The notes beneath the pieces are model-generated. The model searched no databases and was not told the origin of the DNA. It saw only the letters and a list, made by a program, of their open reading frames with translations. A stretch of DNA of 64,000 nt from an uncultured Dysosmobacter sp. (GTDB lineage Bacteria; Bacillota; Clostridia; Oscillospirales; Oscillospiraceae): assembly GCA_934565855.1 (NCBI GenBank), contig CAKTIO010000010.1, forward strand, positions 1 to 64,000. The letters are read 5' to 3'. Made by a program: the position numbers and the translations under genes. Below are positions 17,082-26,774 of the stretch, piece after piece (within the stretch, counting starts at the first letter, position 1; every line of letters starts with the position of its first letter).

Positions 17082-18872
17082 ATGGCTTTCCCGCAGAATT
17101 TTCTGGACGAGCTTCTTGCCCGCAGCGACATTGTGGATGTGGTGGGCAACTATGTCCAGCTGACCCGGAAAGGCTCCAACCTGTTTGGGCTGTGTCCCTT
17201 TCACAATGAAAAAACCGGGTCCTTTTCGGTTTCTCCGGATAAGCAGATCTTCTACTGCTTTGGCTGCAAAAAGGGCGGCGGCGTCATTAACTTCATCATG
17301 GAAGAGGAAAACCTCTCCTATCCGGATGCCGTCCGTTTTCTGGCGCAGCGGGCAGGCATGGAGGTGCCGGAAGAGGACGGCGACCAGGCGGCTGCCAAGC
17401 GCCGCCAGCGGCTGCTGGACCTGAACCGGGACGCCGCCCGGTTTTACTACCGGGTCCTTCAGCAGCCGGAGGGACAAGCCGTCCGGGATTATCTGGTCAA
17501 GCGGCAGATCCGCCGGTCCACCGCTGTCCGTTTCGGCATGGGCGCCGCGCCGGACCGCTGGGACGCCCTGCTGCTTGCCATGACGGAAAAGAACTACACC
17601 AAGGCGGAGCTGCTGTCCGCCGGACTGGTGGTACAGGGAAAAAACGGTCACCTTTACGACAAGTTCCGCAACCGGCTTATGCTTCCGGTGATCGATGTCC
17701 GCGGGAACGTGGTGGCATTCGGCAGCCGGGTGCTGGACCACTCGGAGCCAAAATACATGAACTCTCCGGAAACCCCGGTCTACAGCAAACGGCGGGTGCT
17801 GTACGGCTTGAACCTGGCAAAAAAAAGCAAGCGCCCCAACATCATTCTCTGCGAGGGAAATCTGGATATCGTCACCCTGCACCAGGCGGGCTTTGACAAC
17901 GCAGTGGCGTCTATGGGCACCGCGCTGACGGTGGAGCAGACCCGCCTTCTCTCCCGGCTGACCAAGGAACTGGTGCTGTGCTACGATAACGATAACGCCG
18001 GAAAAATCGCCACGGAGCGGGCGCTCCAGCTGCTGAACAACTCGGAATTTTCCGTTCGGGTGCTTCAGCTGCCCCGCCGGAGGACCGAAAGCGGCGAGCT
18101 GGTCAAGCAGGATGCCGACGATTTCATCAAAAACCACGGGGCGGACGCCTTTGAACGCCTGCTGAACGGCAGTGAAAACGGCATCGAATTCCGTATGGCG
18201 GAGATCGCCGGAAAATATGACCTTGCCGATGACCAGGCGCGCATTGCCTACTGCGAGGAGGTCAGCGAGCTGATCGCAGGCTTCAGCAACGCCGTGGAAC
18301 GGGAGATCTACACCGCCCGGGCAGCTGAGCAGGCACAGATCACTCCCGCCGCCATGCAGCTGGAGGTCAAACGCGCCTTTCAGCGCCGCATTGCCCGGGG
18401 AAAAAAAGCCCAGACCCGGCGGGACCTGAATCCAGCAGTCAACCTGCAGCCCCGGGAACGCTCCCTGCGGTATGAAAACGTGACCTCCGCCCTGGCGGAG
18501 GAGGGTGTGCTCCGTCTGCTGCTGCTGGACGATTCCCTGTTCCCCCCCCAGCCGCCGCTGGACCCCGGAGATTTCTCCGTTCCCCTGTTCGGGAAGGTCT
18601 TCTCTCTGCTGTGGCAGGACCGGGAAAACGGTCGTCCCATTGCCCTCTCCTCTCTTGCCGGAGAGCTTTCTCCGGAGGAGATGAGCCATCTGAGCGGCAT
18701 CTGTCAGAAGCCGGAGTCTCCGGAGCACCGGCAAAGGGCATTGCAGGACTATTTACATATCATCCGGACCGAAGCAGAAAAACGCGCGGAGGGCTCCAGC
18801 ACGGACCCCCTTCTTGCCGCGACTGAAAAATACAGAAAAGCAAAAGCTATTGGAGGAAAGCACCATGAGTGA
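17082..18872 (+). CDS. dnaG: DNA primase DnaG
   Basis: A 596-residue primase that lays RNA primers for replication. The N-terminal zinc finger [11 protein letters not shown] ... CFGCKKGG lies at residues 39-67. The Toprim domain is visible with [17 protein letters not shown] (acidic Glu) and [12 protein letters not shown] (DxD). The C-terminal part, which binds the helicase, is divergent as usual. The ribosome site AAAGGAG precedes the ATG at 17082. It overlaps rpoD by eight bases, forming the classic macromolecular-synthesis pair. The rpsU gene found in enterobacteria is absent. Confidence 0.97.
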   Translation: MAFPQNFLDELLARSDIVDVVGNYVQLTRKGSNLFGLCPFHNEKTGSFSVSPDKQIFYCFGCKKGGGVINFIMEEENLSYPDAVRFLAQRAGMEVPEEDGDQAAAKRRQRLLDLNRDAARFYYRVLQQPEGQAVRDYLVKRQIRRSTAVRFGMGAAPDRWDALLLAMTEKNYTKAELLSAGLVVQGKNGHLYDKFRNRLMLPVIDVRGNVVAFGSRVLDHSEPKYMNSPETPVYSKRRVLYGLNLAKKSKRPNIILCEGNLDIVTLHQAGFDNAVASMGTALTVEQTRLLSRLTKELVLCYDNDNAGKIATERALQLLNNSEFSVRVLQLPRRRTESGELVKQDADDFIKNHGADAFERLLNGSENGIEFRMAEIAGKYDLADDQARIAYCEEVSELIAGFSNAVEREIYTARAAEQAQITPAAMQLEVKRAFQRRIARGKKAQTRRDLNPAVNLQPRERSLRYENVTSALAEEGVLRLLLLDDSLFPPQPPLDPGDFSVPLFGKVFSLLWQDRENGRPIALSSLAGELSPEEMSHLSGICQKPESPEHRQRALQDYLHIIRTEAEKRAEGSSTDPLLAATEKYRKAKAIGGKHHE

Positions 18873-20310
18873 AAAGCCCTTGTCTCAAAAGGAACTGATT
18901 GAACAGGCAAATGCCATTCTTGCCGCGGCAGATGCCGCAGACGCGGTGGAAAACGCCGCGGAAAAGAAGAAGGCTCCGGCAAAGAAAAAGGCAGCCGCGG
19001 CAGCCAAGGCAGAACCCGCTGCGGACCCTGCCGCAGATAAAAACACCCCTCCCGCCCGGCTGGATGACAAAACCGTGGCGTCCCTGCCTGCCGCAGCCCT
19101 TATCATGGCAAACGAAAAGCTGCGGGAGCTGCTTGCCAAGGGCAAAAAGAAGGGCAAGCTGGAATCTGCAGAGCTGATGGAAACGCTGGACGACCTGAAT
19201 CTGGAAAGCGAGCAGATGGACCAGCTGTACGACTCTCTGGAAGCCCTGAACATCGACATCAGCACGGATGCCGACCTGTTGCCCGAGCTGAACGATGACG
19301 AGCCGGACGAGGAGGAGATCGCCGATGTGGAGGAGGAGGAGTTGGTAGACCCCAACTCTCTGGTAAACAACTTCTCCATTGACGACCCTGTCCGGATGTA
19401 TTTGAAGGAGATCGGCAAGGTCCCCCTGCTGTCCCCGGACGAGGAGATTCACCTGGCGCAGGCGATGTCCGCCGGAAATGAAGCCTCCCGGAAGCTGAAG
19501 GAGGAGGAAGCACGCATTGCCGCCGGAGAACCCCGGGAGCTGACCCCCGTGGAGACCGCTGACCTGAAGGACGCCCTGAAGGCTGGTGAAAAGGCAAAGA
19601 AAAAGCTGGCAGAAGCAAACCTGCGTCTGGTGGTGTCCATCGCCAAGCGCTATGTGGGACGCGGCATGCTGTTCCTGGATCTGATCCAGGAGGGCAATCT
19701 GGGTCTGATCAAGGCTGTGGAAAAGTTTGACTACACCAAGGGCTACAAGTTCTCCACCTACGCGACCTGGTGGATCCGCCAAGCCATCACCCGCGCCATT
19801 GCCGATCAGGCGCGGACCATCCGCATCCCCGTCCATATGGTGGAGACCATCAACAAGGTCATCCGGGTCTCCCGCCAGCTGCTGCAGGAGCTGGGACACG
19901 ATCCCTCTCCCAATGAGATCGCCAAGGAAATGAATATGCCCGTGGAAAAGGTCCGGGAGATTTTGAAGATCGCCCAGGAGCCAGTCTCTCTGGAAACCCC
20001 CATCGGTGAGGAGGAGGACTCCCATCTGGGCGACTTCATTCCCGACGAGGGCGCATCGGAACCCTCCGAAGCAGCCAGCTTTACCCTGCTGAAGGAACAG
20101 CTGATGGACGTGCTGTCCACCCTGACCCCCCGGGAGGAAAAGGTTCTGAAGCTGCGCTTCGGCATTGAGGACGGACGCACCCGCACTCTGGAAGAGGTGG
20201 GCAAGGAATTCAATGTCACCCGCGAGCGCATCCGCCAAATCGAAGCAAAGGCGCTCAGAAAGCTGCGTCACCCCAGCCGTTCCAAGAAATTAAAAGACTT
20301 TTTGAACTGA
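18865..20310 (+). CDS. rpoD: Primary RNA polymerase sigma factor RpoD
   Basis: A 481-residue housekeeping sigma factor. Region 1.1-like sequence is replaced by a long Ala/Lys-rich low-complexity N-terminus (about residues 30-75) and an acidic stretch (about 130-155). Region 1.2 begins at [17 protein letters not shown], region 2 at [20 protein letters not shown] with the -10-reading [15 protein letters not shown], and region 4.2 is [19 protein letters not shown] start at ATG 18865, because GGAGGAAAG lies just upstream; this overlaps the dnaG stop and implies translational coupling. A strong terminator follows. Confidence 0.97.
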   Translation: MSEKPLSQKELIEQANAILAAADAADAVENAAEKKKAPAKKKAAAAAKAEPAADPAADKNTPPARLDDKTVASLPAAALIMANEKLRELLAKGKKKGKLESAELMETLDDLNLESEQMDQLYDSLEALNIDISTDADLLPELNDDEPDEEEIADVEEEELVDPNSLVNNFSIDDPVRMYLKEIGKVPLLSPDEEIHLAQAMSAGNEASRKLKEEEARIAAGEPRELTPVETADLKDALKAGEKAKKKLAEANLRLVVSIAKRYVGRGMLFLDLIQEGNLGLIKAVEKFDYTKGYKFSTYATWWIRQAITRAIADQARTIRIPVHMVETINKVIRVSRQLLQELGHDPSPNEIAKEMNMPVEKVREILKIAQEPVSLETPIGEEEDSHLGDFIPDEGASEPSEAASFTLLKEQLMDVLSTLTPREEKVLKLRFGIEDGRTRTLEEVGKEFNVTRERIRQIEAKALRKLRHPSRSKKLKDFLN

Positions 20311-20326
20311 TCATAGACTATATAAG

Positions 20327-20375
20327 AGTTCCCTCCGGGCAGTGCAGTGAAGCACTTGCCCCGAGGGAACTTTAT
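20327..20375 (+). terminator. Intrinsic terminator after rpoD
   Basis: A long stem, AGTTCCCTC..GTGC (20327-20345) with GCAC..GAGGGAACT (20352-20371), is followed by TTTATTATTT. Confidence 0.88.
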
Positions 20376-20462
20376 TATTTATCACATATATCAGCTGGAA
20401 GGCTCCGGTAAAACCGTTCAGTACTTCCCTGTCAGAGCCTTTCAGTTTCTATGGAACTCTGC

Positions 20463-22193
20463 TCACAGCTTCCAGCCGGTGGTTTCCTTCTTCCCGGTCA
20501 CAAAGTCCGCATAAATTCCGGGCTGCTGGATCAGCTCCTCATGCCTGCCCTGCTGGACAATTTTTCCGTCTGCCAATACCAGAATCTGGTCCGCCTTACG
20601 AACGGTCTTCAGCCGGTGGGCGATCATCAGGACAGTCTTTTCATGGGTCAGTGTCTCGATTGCCCTTTGCAGCCGGTCCTCATTCTCCGGGTCCACATTG
20701 GCAGTCGCCTCATCCAGAATGATGATGGGCGCGTCCTTCAGCATGGCGCGGGCAATGGAAATGCGCTGCTTTTCACCCCCGGAAAGAGATGCGCCGCCCT
20801 CGCCAATCACAGTGTTATAGCCCTCAGGCAAAGCTTCAATAAAATCATCGCAGCAGGCTTTTTTCGCCGCTTCCACCACCTGCTCATGGGTGGCATCGGG
20901 ACAGCCGAACTTGATATTGTTCTCAATGGTGTCCGCAAAGAGGTACACATTCTGGAACACCATGCTGATCTGGTCCATCAGGGACTCCAGCGTATAATCC
21001 CGTACATCCGTGCCGCCCACGCGGACGCTGCCGCTGTCCACATCCCAGAATCGGGCAACCAGATTGCAAAAGGTGGTCTTGCCGCTGCCGGAGGGACCTA
21101 CGATGGCAGTGGTAGTCTTATCCGGTAAAGTCACGGTGACATCCCGCAGAATAGGCTTTTTCTCATAGGAAAAGCTCACATGGTCAAAGATGATATCGTG
21201 CTTTTCCGGAGTTACAGGCTTGCCACTCTCTCCCATCTGGGGCATCTGCTCCGTTTCCACGGTGCGGTCAATGGCAGCACCCGCCAGCCGCAGCATGGAA
21301 ACGCCCATGCCGAACAGCTTCACCTGACTGAACACCAGGAAGGACACCACCAACGACATCAGGGCGTTGGACAGTGTCATGCTTCCGCCCGCCCACAGGG
21401 AGACCGCAGCCAGCATCATGGCAACGCTGGCAATTTGCAGCACCGCCTCCTGTGCGGCGGTATAAGGCGTCATCACGCTCTCTACCGCCAGATTGCTCCT
21501 CCGGTTATACTCTACCGCAGCCTGCAGCTTTTGGTCACCCTTTCCTGTCAGGTTAAAGGATTTGATCACACTCATGCCCTGGATGGTCTCCAGCACGGCT
21601 TCGACCAAAGCAGTCTGCGATTCCTGGGTATCATCTGCGATCACGGCGGACTTTTTCTCCATCGCAGACACAATGCCAAGGTACACCAAAATTCCCGCAA
21701 GGGCAATCAGCCCGATGCGCCAGTCGAAAATCAGGATGACCAGCGTAAATACCGCCGTGGTGATCAGTCCACTGAGGATATTCACCAGCACCATGGGCAC
21801 CATCGTCTCAATGGTGCTGACCACCGTAGTGCAGACGCCGGAGACCTGCCCCAGGCTATTGTCATTGAAAAAGCCCATAGGCACGGTCTTCATCCGGTCA
21901 GCAATGGAAATCCGCCGGTCCGCCGCCATAAAATAACCCGCGTGGGTCTGATACATCTTGGAAATGCTGGCAGTAACGGCGCCGCCGAAAATGCTGATCA
22001 GCTCAAAAATCAATGCCAGCCACGCGGTTCTTCCGCCCCGTGTACCGGAGGTCAGCGCCAGTACAACAAAGTAAATCGCGCCCACCTGAAACATTTGCAG
22101 TACCGCGTTTACAAAGCTGACCGCCACGGACCGGTTGATGTTTTTCCGTTCGTCTCCCGCAAACTGCCAGATCTTTTTGAAGGTCTCGATCAT
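20463..22193 (-). CDS. ABC half-exporter (membrane plus ATPase domains), second of a pair
   Basis: A 576-residue type IV ABC exporter subunit. About six membrane helices fill residues 20-310. The ATPase domain has Walker A GPSGSGKTT, signature LSGGEKQRIS and Walker B IIILDEATANVDPENE. Its ATG overlaps the stop of the upstream half-exporter gene (ATGA), so the two are made together and probably form a heterodimer. Both ATPase sites look intact, unlike degenerate heterodimers such as TM287/288. The TetR gene upstream suggests induction by the exported compound. Substrate is unknown; drug, peptide or siderophore are options. Confidence 0.92.
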   Translation of the reverse strand: MIETFKKIWQFAGDERKNINRSVAVSFVNAVLQMFQVGAIYFVVLALTSGTRGGRTAWLALIFELISIFGGAVTASISKMYQTHAGYFMAADRRISIADRMKTVPMGFFNDNSLGQVSGVCTTVVSTIETMVPMVLVNILSGLITTAVFTLVILIFDWRIGLIALAGILVYLGIVSAMEKKSAVIADDTQESQTALVEAVLETIQGMSVIKSFNLTGKGDQKLQAAVEYNRRSNLAVESVMTPYTAAQEAVLQIASVAMMLAAVSLWAGGSMTLSNALMSLVVSFLVFSQVKLFGMGVSMLRLAGAAIDRTVETEQMPQMGESGKPVTPEKHDIIFDHVSFSYEKKPILRDVTVTLPDKTTTAIVGPSGSGKTTFCNLVARFWDVDSGSVRVGGTDVRDYTLESLMDQISMVFQNVYLFADTIENNIKFGCPDATHEQVVEAAKKACCDDFIEALPEGYNTVIGEGGASLSGGEKQRISIARAMLKDAPIIILDEATANVDPENEDRLQRAIETLTHEKTVLMIAHRLKTVRKADQILVLADGKIVQQGRHEELIQQPGIYADFVTGKKETTGWKL

Positions 22194-23932
22194 ACCGTCT
22201 CACCATCCTTTGCTCCCATATGCGCCTGCCACATCTCTTTATAGAGCGGGCTGCTTTCCAGCAGCTCTTCGTGTCTGCCCTGCGCTGCAATTTTGCCATC
22301 CTTAACGACGGCAATATTATCCGCTCCGGTAATGGTGGACAGCCGGTGGGCAATGACGATCACCGTTTTGTCTGCCACCAGCTTTGCCACCGCCTGCTGA
22401 ATCACAGCTTCGTTTTCCGGGTCGATGTAAGCCGTTGCCTCATCCAGTACGATGACCGGCGCGTCCTTCAGCATGGCTCTTGCAATGGCAATGCGCTGAC
22501 GCTCGCCGCCGGACAGGTGCGCGCCGCCCCCGCCGACGCGGGTATCAAAGCCATGCTCCAGCTTTTCCAGAAAGCTGTCACAGCCCGCGGCATGCGCTGC
22601 GGCTTCTACCTCCGCATCCGTTGCGCCGCGGCGCCCCATACGGATATTCTCCCGCACGGTATCATCAAACAAATAGTTATCCTGAGAGACATAAGCCACC
22701 TGATCGTAAAGCTGCGTCAGAGGAATGTCCTTCAGGTCGTGACCCCCCATCGTGATAGAGCCGGACTTTACATCCCAGAAGCCCGCGATCAGCTTGCCCA
22801 GGGTGGACTTACCGGAGCCGGAGGGACCCACCAGCGCGGTCATGCCGTTCTGCGGCACAGAAAGGCTGACGCTGTGCAGAATCTCCTGTCCGTCATGGTA
22901 GCCGAAGGAAACGTTCTTCACCTCCACATTGTGGTCGGCAAATGTCACCGTCTCTGTGCCGTGCGCCTGCTCCTCCGCCTTCAGGATCTCGTCCACCTGA
23001 CCCACAGTGGTACCTACCTGCGCCAGTGTATCCACAAAGTTGAACGCGGCAACAATGGGACCGGACATACCCAGCGACAGGATGATGACAGTGATAAACG
23101 TCTCCACCGTCAGCGTGCCGTGGAGGTAAAACACCCAGCCCAGCGGAAGCACCGTCAGCATCTGCGCCGGGAAAAAGGCATACGCCATCGACATGCCCAG
23201 CTGGCTGCGGCGCATCCAGTCATAATAATACTGGGCATTGGCACGGACCTTGTCCGCCAGACGGGCATAGGACTTCTTTCCCTGATTAAACGCCTTGATG
23301 ACCTCAATACCGTTGATGTACTCGATCATGGTGCTGCTCATTTCATTGGTCGCCTGCACCGCGCCCTCATAGTCCTTGGCATAGCCGCCCATGACCGTCA
23401 TCATGAAGAAAAATGCAACGGGAAACACCACAAGGGACAGCAGCGCCAGCCGCCAATCCAGCAAAAAGAGGTAAATCAGCGTCAGGACAGGCGCGGCAAT
23501 GTTTGCCGTCATTTCCGGGAACAGGTGCGCCAGCGTGGTCTCCATGCTGTCTACCTGATCCACGATGATCTGCTTGAGCTTGCCGCTGGAGGTATCCATC
23601 ACTGTTCCCAGGGGCAGCTTCGGCAGCTTTGCCAGCAGCAGCTGCCGGATGGTTTTCAAAATGCTGAACGTGGCTTTGTGGGAAAGGGACAGTGCGCCGT
23701 TATACAGCACCGTACGCAGCAGATAGCCGCACAGTGCGGCTGTCAGCCAGACAGTATAGGCTGACAACGCCTTCTCTCCCGCCAGCAGCAGCGCAATGAT
23801 CCTTGCCGCGGCAAAGTACGGCACCATGCCGCACACCACACCGATCACAGCAAGGACCACCGCTGCGGTCAGCTTCCCATGCTCGTTTTCGCCCAATTCC
23901 CAGATACGCTGGACCGGGCTCTGTTTTTCCAT
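22190..23932 (-). CDS. ABC half-exporter (membrane plus ATPase domains), first of a pair
   Basis: A 580-residue fused permease-ATPase. The membrane domain covers about residues 20-315. Walker A GPSGSGKST, signature LSGGERQRIA and Walker B VIVLDEATAYIDPENE follow. It overlaps the second half-exporter by four bases. A 20-base inverted repeat (23951-23970) lies just before its Shine-Dalgarno AGGAGG, and a terminator separates it from the TetR gene. It should therefore have its own controlled promoter, though I cannot see clean -35/-10 boxes. Confidence 0.92.
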   Translation of the reverse strand: MEKQSPVQRIWELGENEHGKLTAAVVLAVIGVVCGMVPYFAAARIIALLLAGEKALSAYTVWLTAALCGYLLRTVLYNGALSLSHKATFSILKTIRQLLLAKLPKLPLGTVMDTSSGKLKQIIVDQVDSMETTLAHLFPEMTANIAAPVLTLIYLFLLDWRLALLSLVVFPVAFFFMMTVMGGYAKDYEGAVQATNEMSSTMIEYINGIEVIKAFNQGKKSYARLADKVRANAQYYYDWMRRSQLGMSMAYAFFPAQMLTVLPLGWVFYLHGTLTVETFITVIILSLGMSGPIVAAFNFVDTLAQVGTTVGQVDEILKAEEQAHGTETVTFADHNVEVKNVSFGYHDGQEILHSVSLSVPQNGMTALVGPSGSGKSTLGKLIAGFWDVKSGSITMGGHDLKDIPLTQLYDQVAYVSQDNYLFDDTVRENIRMGRRGATDAEVEAAAHAAGCDSFLEKLEHGFDTRVGGGGAHLSGGERQRIAIARAMLKDAPVIVLDEATAYIDPENEAVIQQAVAKLVADKTVIVIAHRLSTITGADNIAVVKDGKIAAQGRHEELLESSPLYKEMWQAHMGAKDGETV

Positions 23933-23950
23933 ATTGATTTCCTCCTTTTG

Positions 23951-23970
23951 AAGTTAGATATTGCTAACTT
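23951..23970. promoter_or_regulatory. Candidate operator, GTTAG-N6-CTAAC inverted repeat
   Basis: AAGTTAG (23951-23957) and CTAACTT (23964-23970) are perfect 7-base arms around ATATTG, placed 19-38 bases upstream of the first ABC gene. The same core recurs at 55639-55662 before the methyltransferase gene. TetR-type or metal-dependent repressors bind sites of this shape. Confidence 0.6.
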
Positions 23971-23981
23971 ATAGCTTTATG

Positions 23982-24003
23982 AAAAGCTGCCAATGCTGGC
24001 AGC
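23982..24003 (-). terminator. Intrinsic terminator between the TetR gene and the ABC genes
   Basis: GCTGCCA / TGGCAGC (23986-23992 with 23997-24003) closes a four-base loop and is followed on the minus strand by TTTT. Confidence 0.7.
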
Positions 24004-24018
24004 CTGTCCGTCTGATGC

Positions 24019-24636
24019 TTACAGACCAAAAACTTGAGAAAAGCCCGCGCGGTGGTAGCGGCTCAAAAGGTTCATGTACTTCTTCGCTTCCTCCCAGCTC
24101 ATGCCGTGGCGGATAACCTCAAAAATGCTCTCGAAGCGGGAGGTCGTGACAATATGCAGCAGCTTTTCCGTCAGGGCATCTCCCGTGTGCGCCGGATAGC
24201 CCACCGTCTCCATGTATTTGTAGGTGTACTCCACCTCGATGCGCACCAATTCATCCACAAAATGGTGAAAACGGGTGCCGTATGAAGCGTCCAGCAGCAG
24301 CCTGAACTCATCCAAATGGTCATACATATATCCAACCAGCTCCATCGTACCGCCATCGGCATATTCCGCCATATGCGCCGCCTGTTCCGTACGGTCCATG
24401 CGGCAGAATGCCTCCTGTATTTTCAGGAACCGCTCCAGCATCTGGCTCAGCACCGGCTCTACAATGGCGGAAAACAGTCCCTCCTTATCCTTGAACCGGA
24501 CATAAATGGAGTTTGTGCTGGTTCCCGCTGCCGCCGCAATGACTCGCAGAGATGCCTCCGTATAGCCCTTGTCCAGAAACTCCGCCTTGGCGCACTCTAA
24601 AATACGCTCCGAGACCCCCTCGATCTGCTTTGCCAT
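24019..24636 (-). CDS. TetR-family regulator of the ABC-exporter pair
   Basis: A 205-residue TetR-family protein. The N-terminal DNA-binding domain includes YTEASLRVIAAAAGTSTNSIYVRFKDKEGLF, here given as ASLRVIAAAAGTSTNSIYVR (residues 24-43). The C-terminal ligand domain is not diagnostic. The ribosome site GAGGAGG supports the ATG at 24634-24636. It lies directly upstream of the two ABC half-exporter genes on the same strand, split from them by a terminator and an inverted repeat that is its most likely operator. Confidence 0.9.
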   Translation of the reverse strand: MAKQIEGVSERILECAKAEFLDKGYTEASLRVIAAAAGTSTNSIYVRFKDKEGLFSAIVEPVLSQMLERFLKIQEAFCRMDRTEQAAHMAEYADGGTMELVGYMYDHLDEFRLLLDASYGTRFHHFVDELVRIEVEYTYKYMETVGYPAHTGDALTEKLLHIVTTSRFESIFEVIRHGMSWEEAKKYMNLLSRYHRAGFSQVFGL

Positions 24637-24814
24637 TCATTCGCCTCCTCATTCATAACATCGTTTCATAACTGCGTTACGAATTATAGAAAGTATCCGC
24701 GCTTTTGTCAACCCCCTGCCGGCAAAAAAGCTCTGAAAAGGGCGCTCCTTCGCGCCGCGCATCGGTTTCCGCCTGCCATTTTTGTATAAAATTTTCCAAA
24801 TTTCCTGAAAAATA

Positions 24815-24843
24815 TTGCCAATAACTGCTGTACGCGCTACAAT
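24815..24843 (+). promoter_or_regulatory. Promoter of the solute-binding lipoprotein / hybrid kinase operon
   Basis: TTGCCA (24815-24820), 17 bases, TACAAT (24838-24843). Together with the attenuator hairpin at 24901 this accounts for most of the 328-base gap between the TetR gene and the lipoprotein gene. Confidence 0.65.
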
Positions 24844-24900
24844 AAAATAAATCAGAAGATCATACCAATCCTGCGATCATGCTTAGATCTCGTGAAACGC

Positions 24901-24931
24901 AGCGGTCAGCGGGTACGCTGACCGCTTTTTG
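24901..24931 (+). terminator. Leader terminator (attenuator) upstream of the lipoprotein gene
   Basis: A perfect 11-bp stem AGCGGTCAGCG / CGCTGACCGCT (24901-24911, 24916-24926) with the loop GGTA is followed by TTTTTG. It lies between the promoter at 24815-24843 and the coding start at 24965, so it must be read through to express the operon. The roughly 50-base RNA before it contains AGATC and GATCT segments that could pair alternatively. Confidence 0.75.
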
Positions 24932-24964
24932 TATATTGCTGCGCAAGCAGAGAGGATGTTTTCC

Positions 24965-26770
24965 ATGAAAAACCACAGACTGTTCAGCTTCCTGTTAGCC
25001 ATAACCTGCACCGCGTCCCTTTTGACCGGCTGCGGACAGACGGTTCCCGCATCGTCGTCCAGCGGAGCTGCCAGCTGGGAACACGAACCCATCACCATGC
25101 AGGCTCCTTTCCGTAATATCAGCGCCTTCATCGACGTCGTTCATGAAAAATATCCGGAGATCAATCTGGAGGTCATCCCTTACAGCGGCAAGAACTACAC
25201 CGCCTACGTCAAGGCGGAGCTGGCTGCGGACGACATGCCGGATGTCTACTGCACCTCTTACTACACGCCGGGACTGGATAATGTCAGCGGCAGGCTCATA
25301 GACCTTGCCGGGTATGCGTTTACGGACAACTATGCGGAAGCCCGGCTTCAGGATGTGACTGACAGCGAGGGCGCTATCTATCTGCTTCCCACCTACTATG
25401 ACTGCGTCGGCATTACCTACAACAAAACCCTGCTGGAAAAGCACGGGTGGACTCTGCCCACCTCCCTAAAGGAATTGGAGGAGCTGGCGCCCCAGGTAGC
25501 GGCGGCGGGCTGCAATCTCTGCCTGGACGAGATCCAGCTGCCCGGCTATGGCTTCCAATACCTGTGCGATATTTTAGACACCGGTTATCTGAACACGCCG
25601 GATGGACGTGCATGGCAGAACAGCTTCCTGAAGGGCGAGGTCACACTGGCAGGCTCTCCGGAAATGATGGAAAACCTGCGCGTTCTGGAAAAATGGCGGG
25701 ACCTGGGAATGCTGAACGGAAACGGGGACCCTAAGAGCGACAACGACACACGGTTGGAAATGGCAAAGGGAAACACCCTGTTTCTGCTGGGCAGCTCCAA
25801 CACCTTCACAGCCGAAGAAACCACGGATGAATTCGGTCTGATGCCGTTTTTGTCTGAGGACGGCACAAAAAATGCCTTTATCCTCAATGTCTCCCGTTTC
25901 ATCGGTCTCAACAAGCATCTGGAACAGCCAGGCAATGAACAGAGTCTGGAGGATGCCCTCCACGTCATGGAAATTCTCTCTACCGTGGAGGGAATGCAGG
26001 CATTAAACAGCACTTATGCCAGCACCTCCCTGCTGCCACTGAAGGACTATGCTGTGAATCAGGACAGCTACTACGCCGACATCGAGGGTCAGCTGAACTC
26101 CGGTGCAACTGCTCCATTCATTTATAATGGCTGGACCAACGTGGTCGTTCCCATTGGAGAAGCCATGCTGGCATTTGTCCGGGGCGATGCTACGCTGGAT
26201 GATGTGGTCAATGCCTTTGACAGCAACCAGCACCTGATCTGGGACAACACCTCTGTGCAGCACACCACCGTCACCCAGAAAATCGACACGGACCACTGCG
26301 CCAAGCTGGTGGGCATCTGCTTTGCCAAAGCCGCCGGAGCGGACATGGCACTGATCTCCAAAAACAAATGGTACAAAATCGACGGTGCGGGCGACCTGAA
26401 TCTGGATGGCGTCAGCGGTGCGCTCTTCCCCCTGCCGGTGACGGATGAGGAGCTGGTTTCCATTCTGCCCACCGGATGGCGGCAGGACATCCAGACGGTG
26501 ACGCTGACCGGCGCGCGGGTCAAGGAGCTGGCAGAGACCGGCTATGACCGCAGCGGAGACGGGGAACACCTCTTTCCCTATGAGCTGGTCACGCCGGAAA
26601 ATTTCTCCATTGACGACCAGACGCTTTACACCGTTGTCATCGCCGGCGTGACCGACGAGGTCGCCGAAGAGGGCGATCTGACCGACACGGGCATCCTCGG
26701 TCTGGATGCCGCCCGGGAGTACATCAGCCAGTTTGAGCAGCTTTCTGAAAAGGACATCATCTGGGAGTGA
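24965..26770 (+). CDS. Substrate-binding lipoprotein with a 5'-nucleotidase-C-like tail
   Basis: A 601-residue lipoprotein with signal peptide and lipobox LLTGC (Cys21 or so). Residues about 30-430 resemble a family 1 (sugar-type) extracellular binding protein. About residues 435-600 resemble the C-terminal domain of 5'-nucleotidases (SGALFPLPVTDEELVSILP, VTLTGARVKELAETG), but no metallophosphatase domain precedes it. No ABC permease is linked. The next gene, a hybrid kinase, starts four bases after the stop, so this protein is more likely a ligand sensor for that kinase than a transporter part. I start at ATG 24965, behind AGAGAGG; an upstream in-frame ATG lacks the signal-peptide spacing. 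Confidence 0.82.
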   Translation: MKNHRLFSFLLAITCTASLLTGCGQTVPASSSSGAASWEHEPITMQAPFRNISAFIDVVHEKYPEINLEVIPYSGKNYTAYVKAELAADDMPDVYCTSYYTPGLDNVSGRLIDLAGYAFTDNYAEARLQDVTDSEGAIYLLPTYYDCVGITYNKTLLEKHGWTLPTSLKELEELAPQVAAAGCNLCLDEIQLPGYGFQYLCDILDTGYLNTPDGRAWQNSFLKGEVTLAGSPEMMENLRVLEKWRDLGMLNGNGDPKSDNDTRLEMAKGNTLFLLGSSNTFTAEETTDEFGLMPFLSEDGTKNAFILNVSRFIGLNKHLEQPGNEQSLEDALHVMEILSTVEGMQALNSTYASTSLLPLKDYAVNQDSYYADIEGQLNSGATAPFIYNGWTNVVVPIGEAMLAFVRGDATLDDVVNAFDSNQHLIWDNTSVQHTTVTQKIDTDHCAKLVGICFAKAAGADMALISKNKWYKIDGAGDLNLDGVSGALFPLPVTDEELVSILPTGWRQDIQTVTLTGARVKELAETGYDRSGDGEHLFPYELVTPENFSIDDQTLYTVVIAGVTDEVAEEGDLTDTGILGLDAAREYISQFEQLSEKDIIWE

Positions 26771-26774
26771 CGGA

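Noticed and set aside
17064..18734. Long minus-strand open frame opposite dnaG
   Set aside because: It mirrors dnaG codon structure, has no family similarity or ribosome site, and the plus-strand gene is certain. The same applies to other long opposite frames, for example 8223-9398, 27813-29087 and 59555-60883.
20380..20462. Terminator for the ABC-exporter pair in GGCTC...GAGCC
   Set aside because: The arms are short, the loop is long and no T-run follows on the minus strand.
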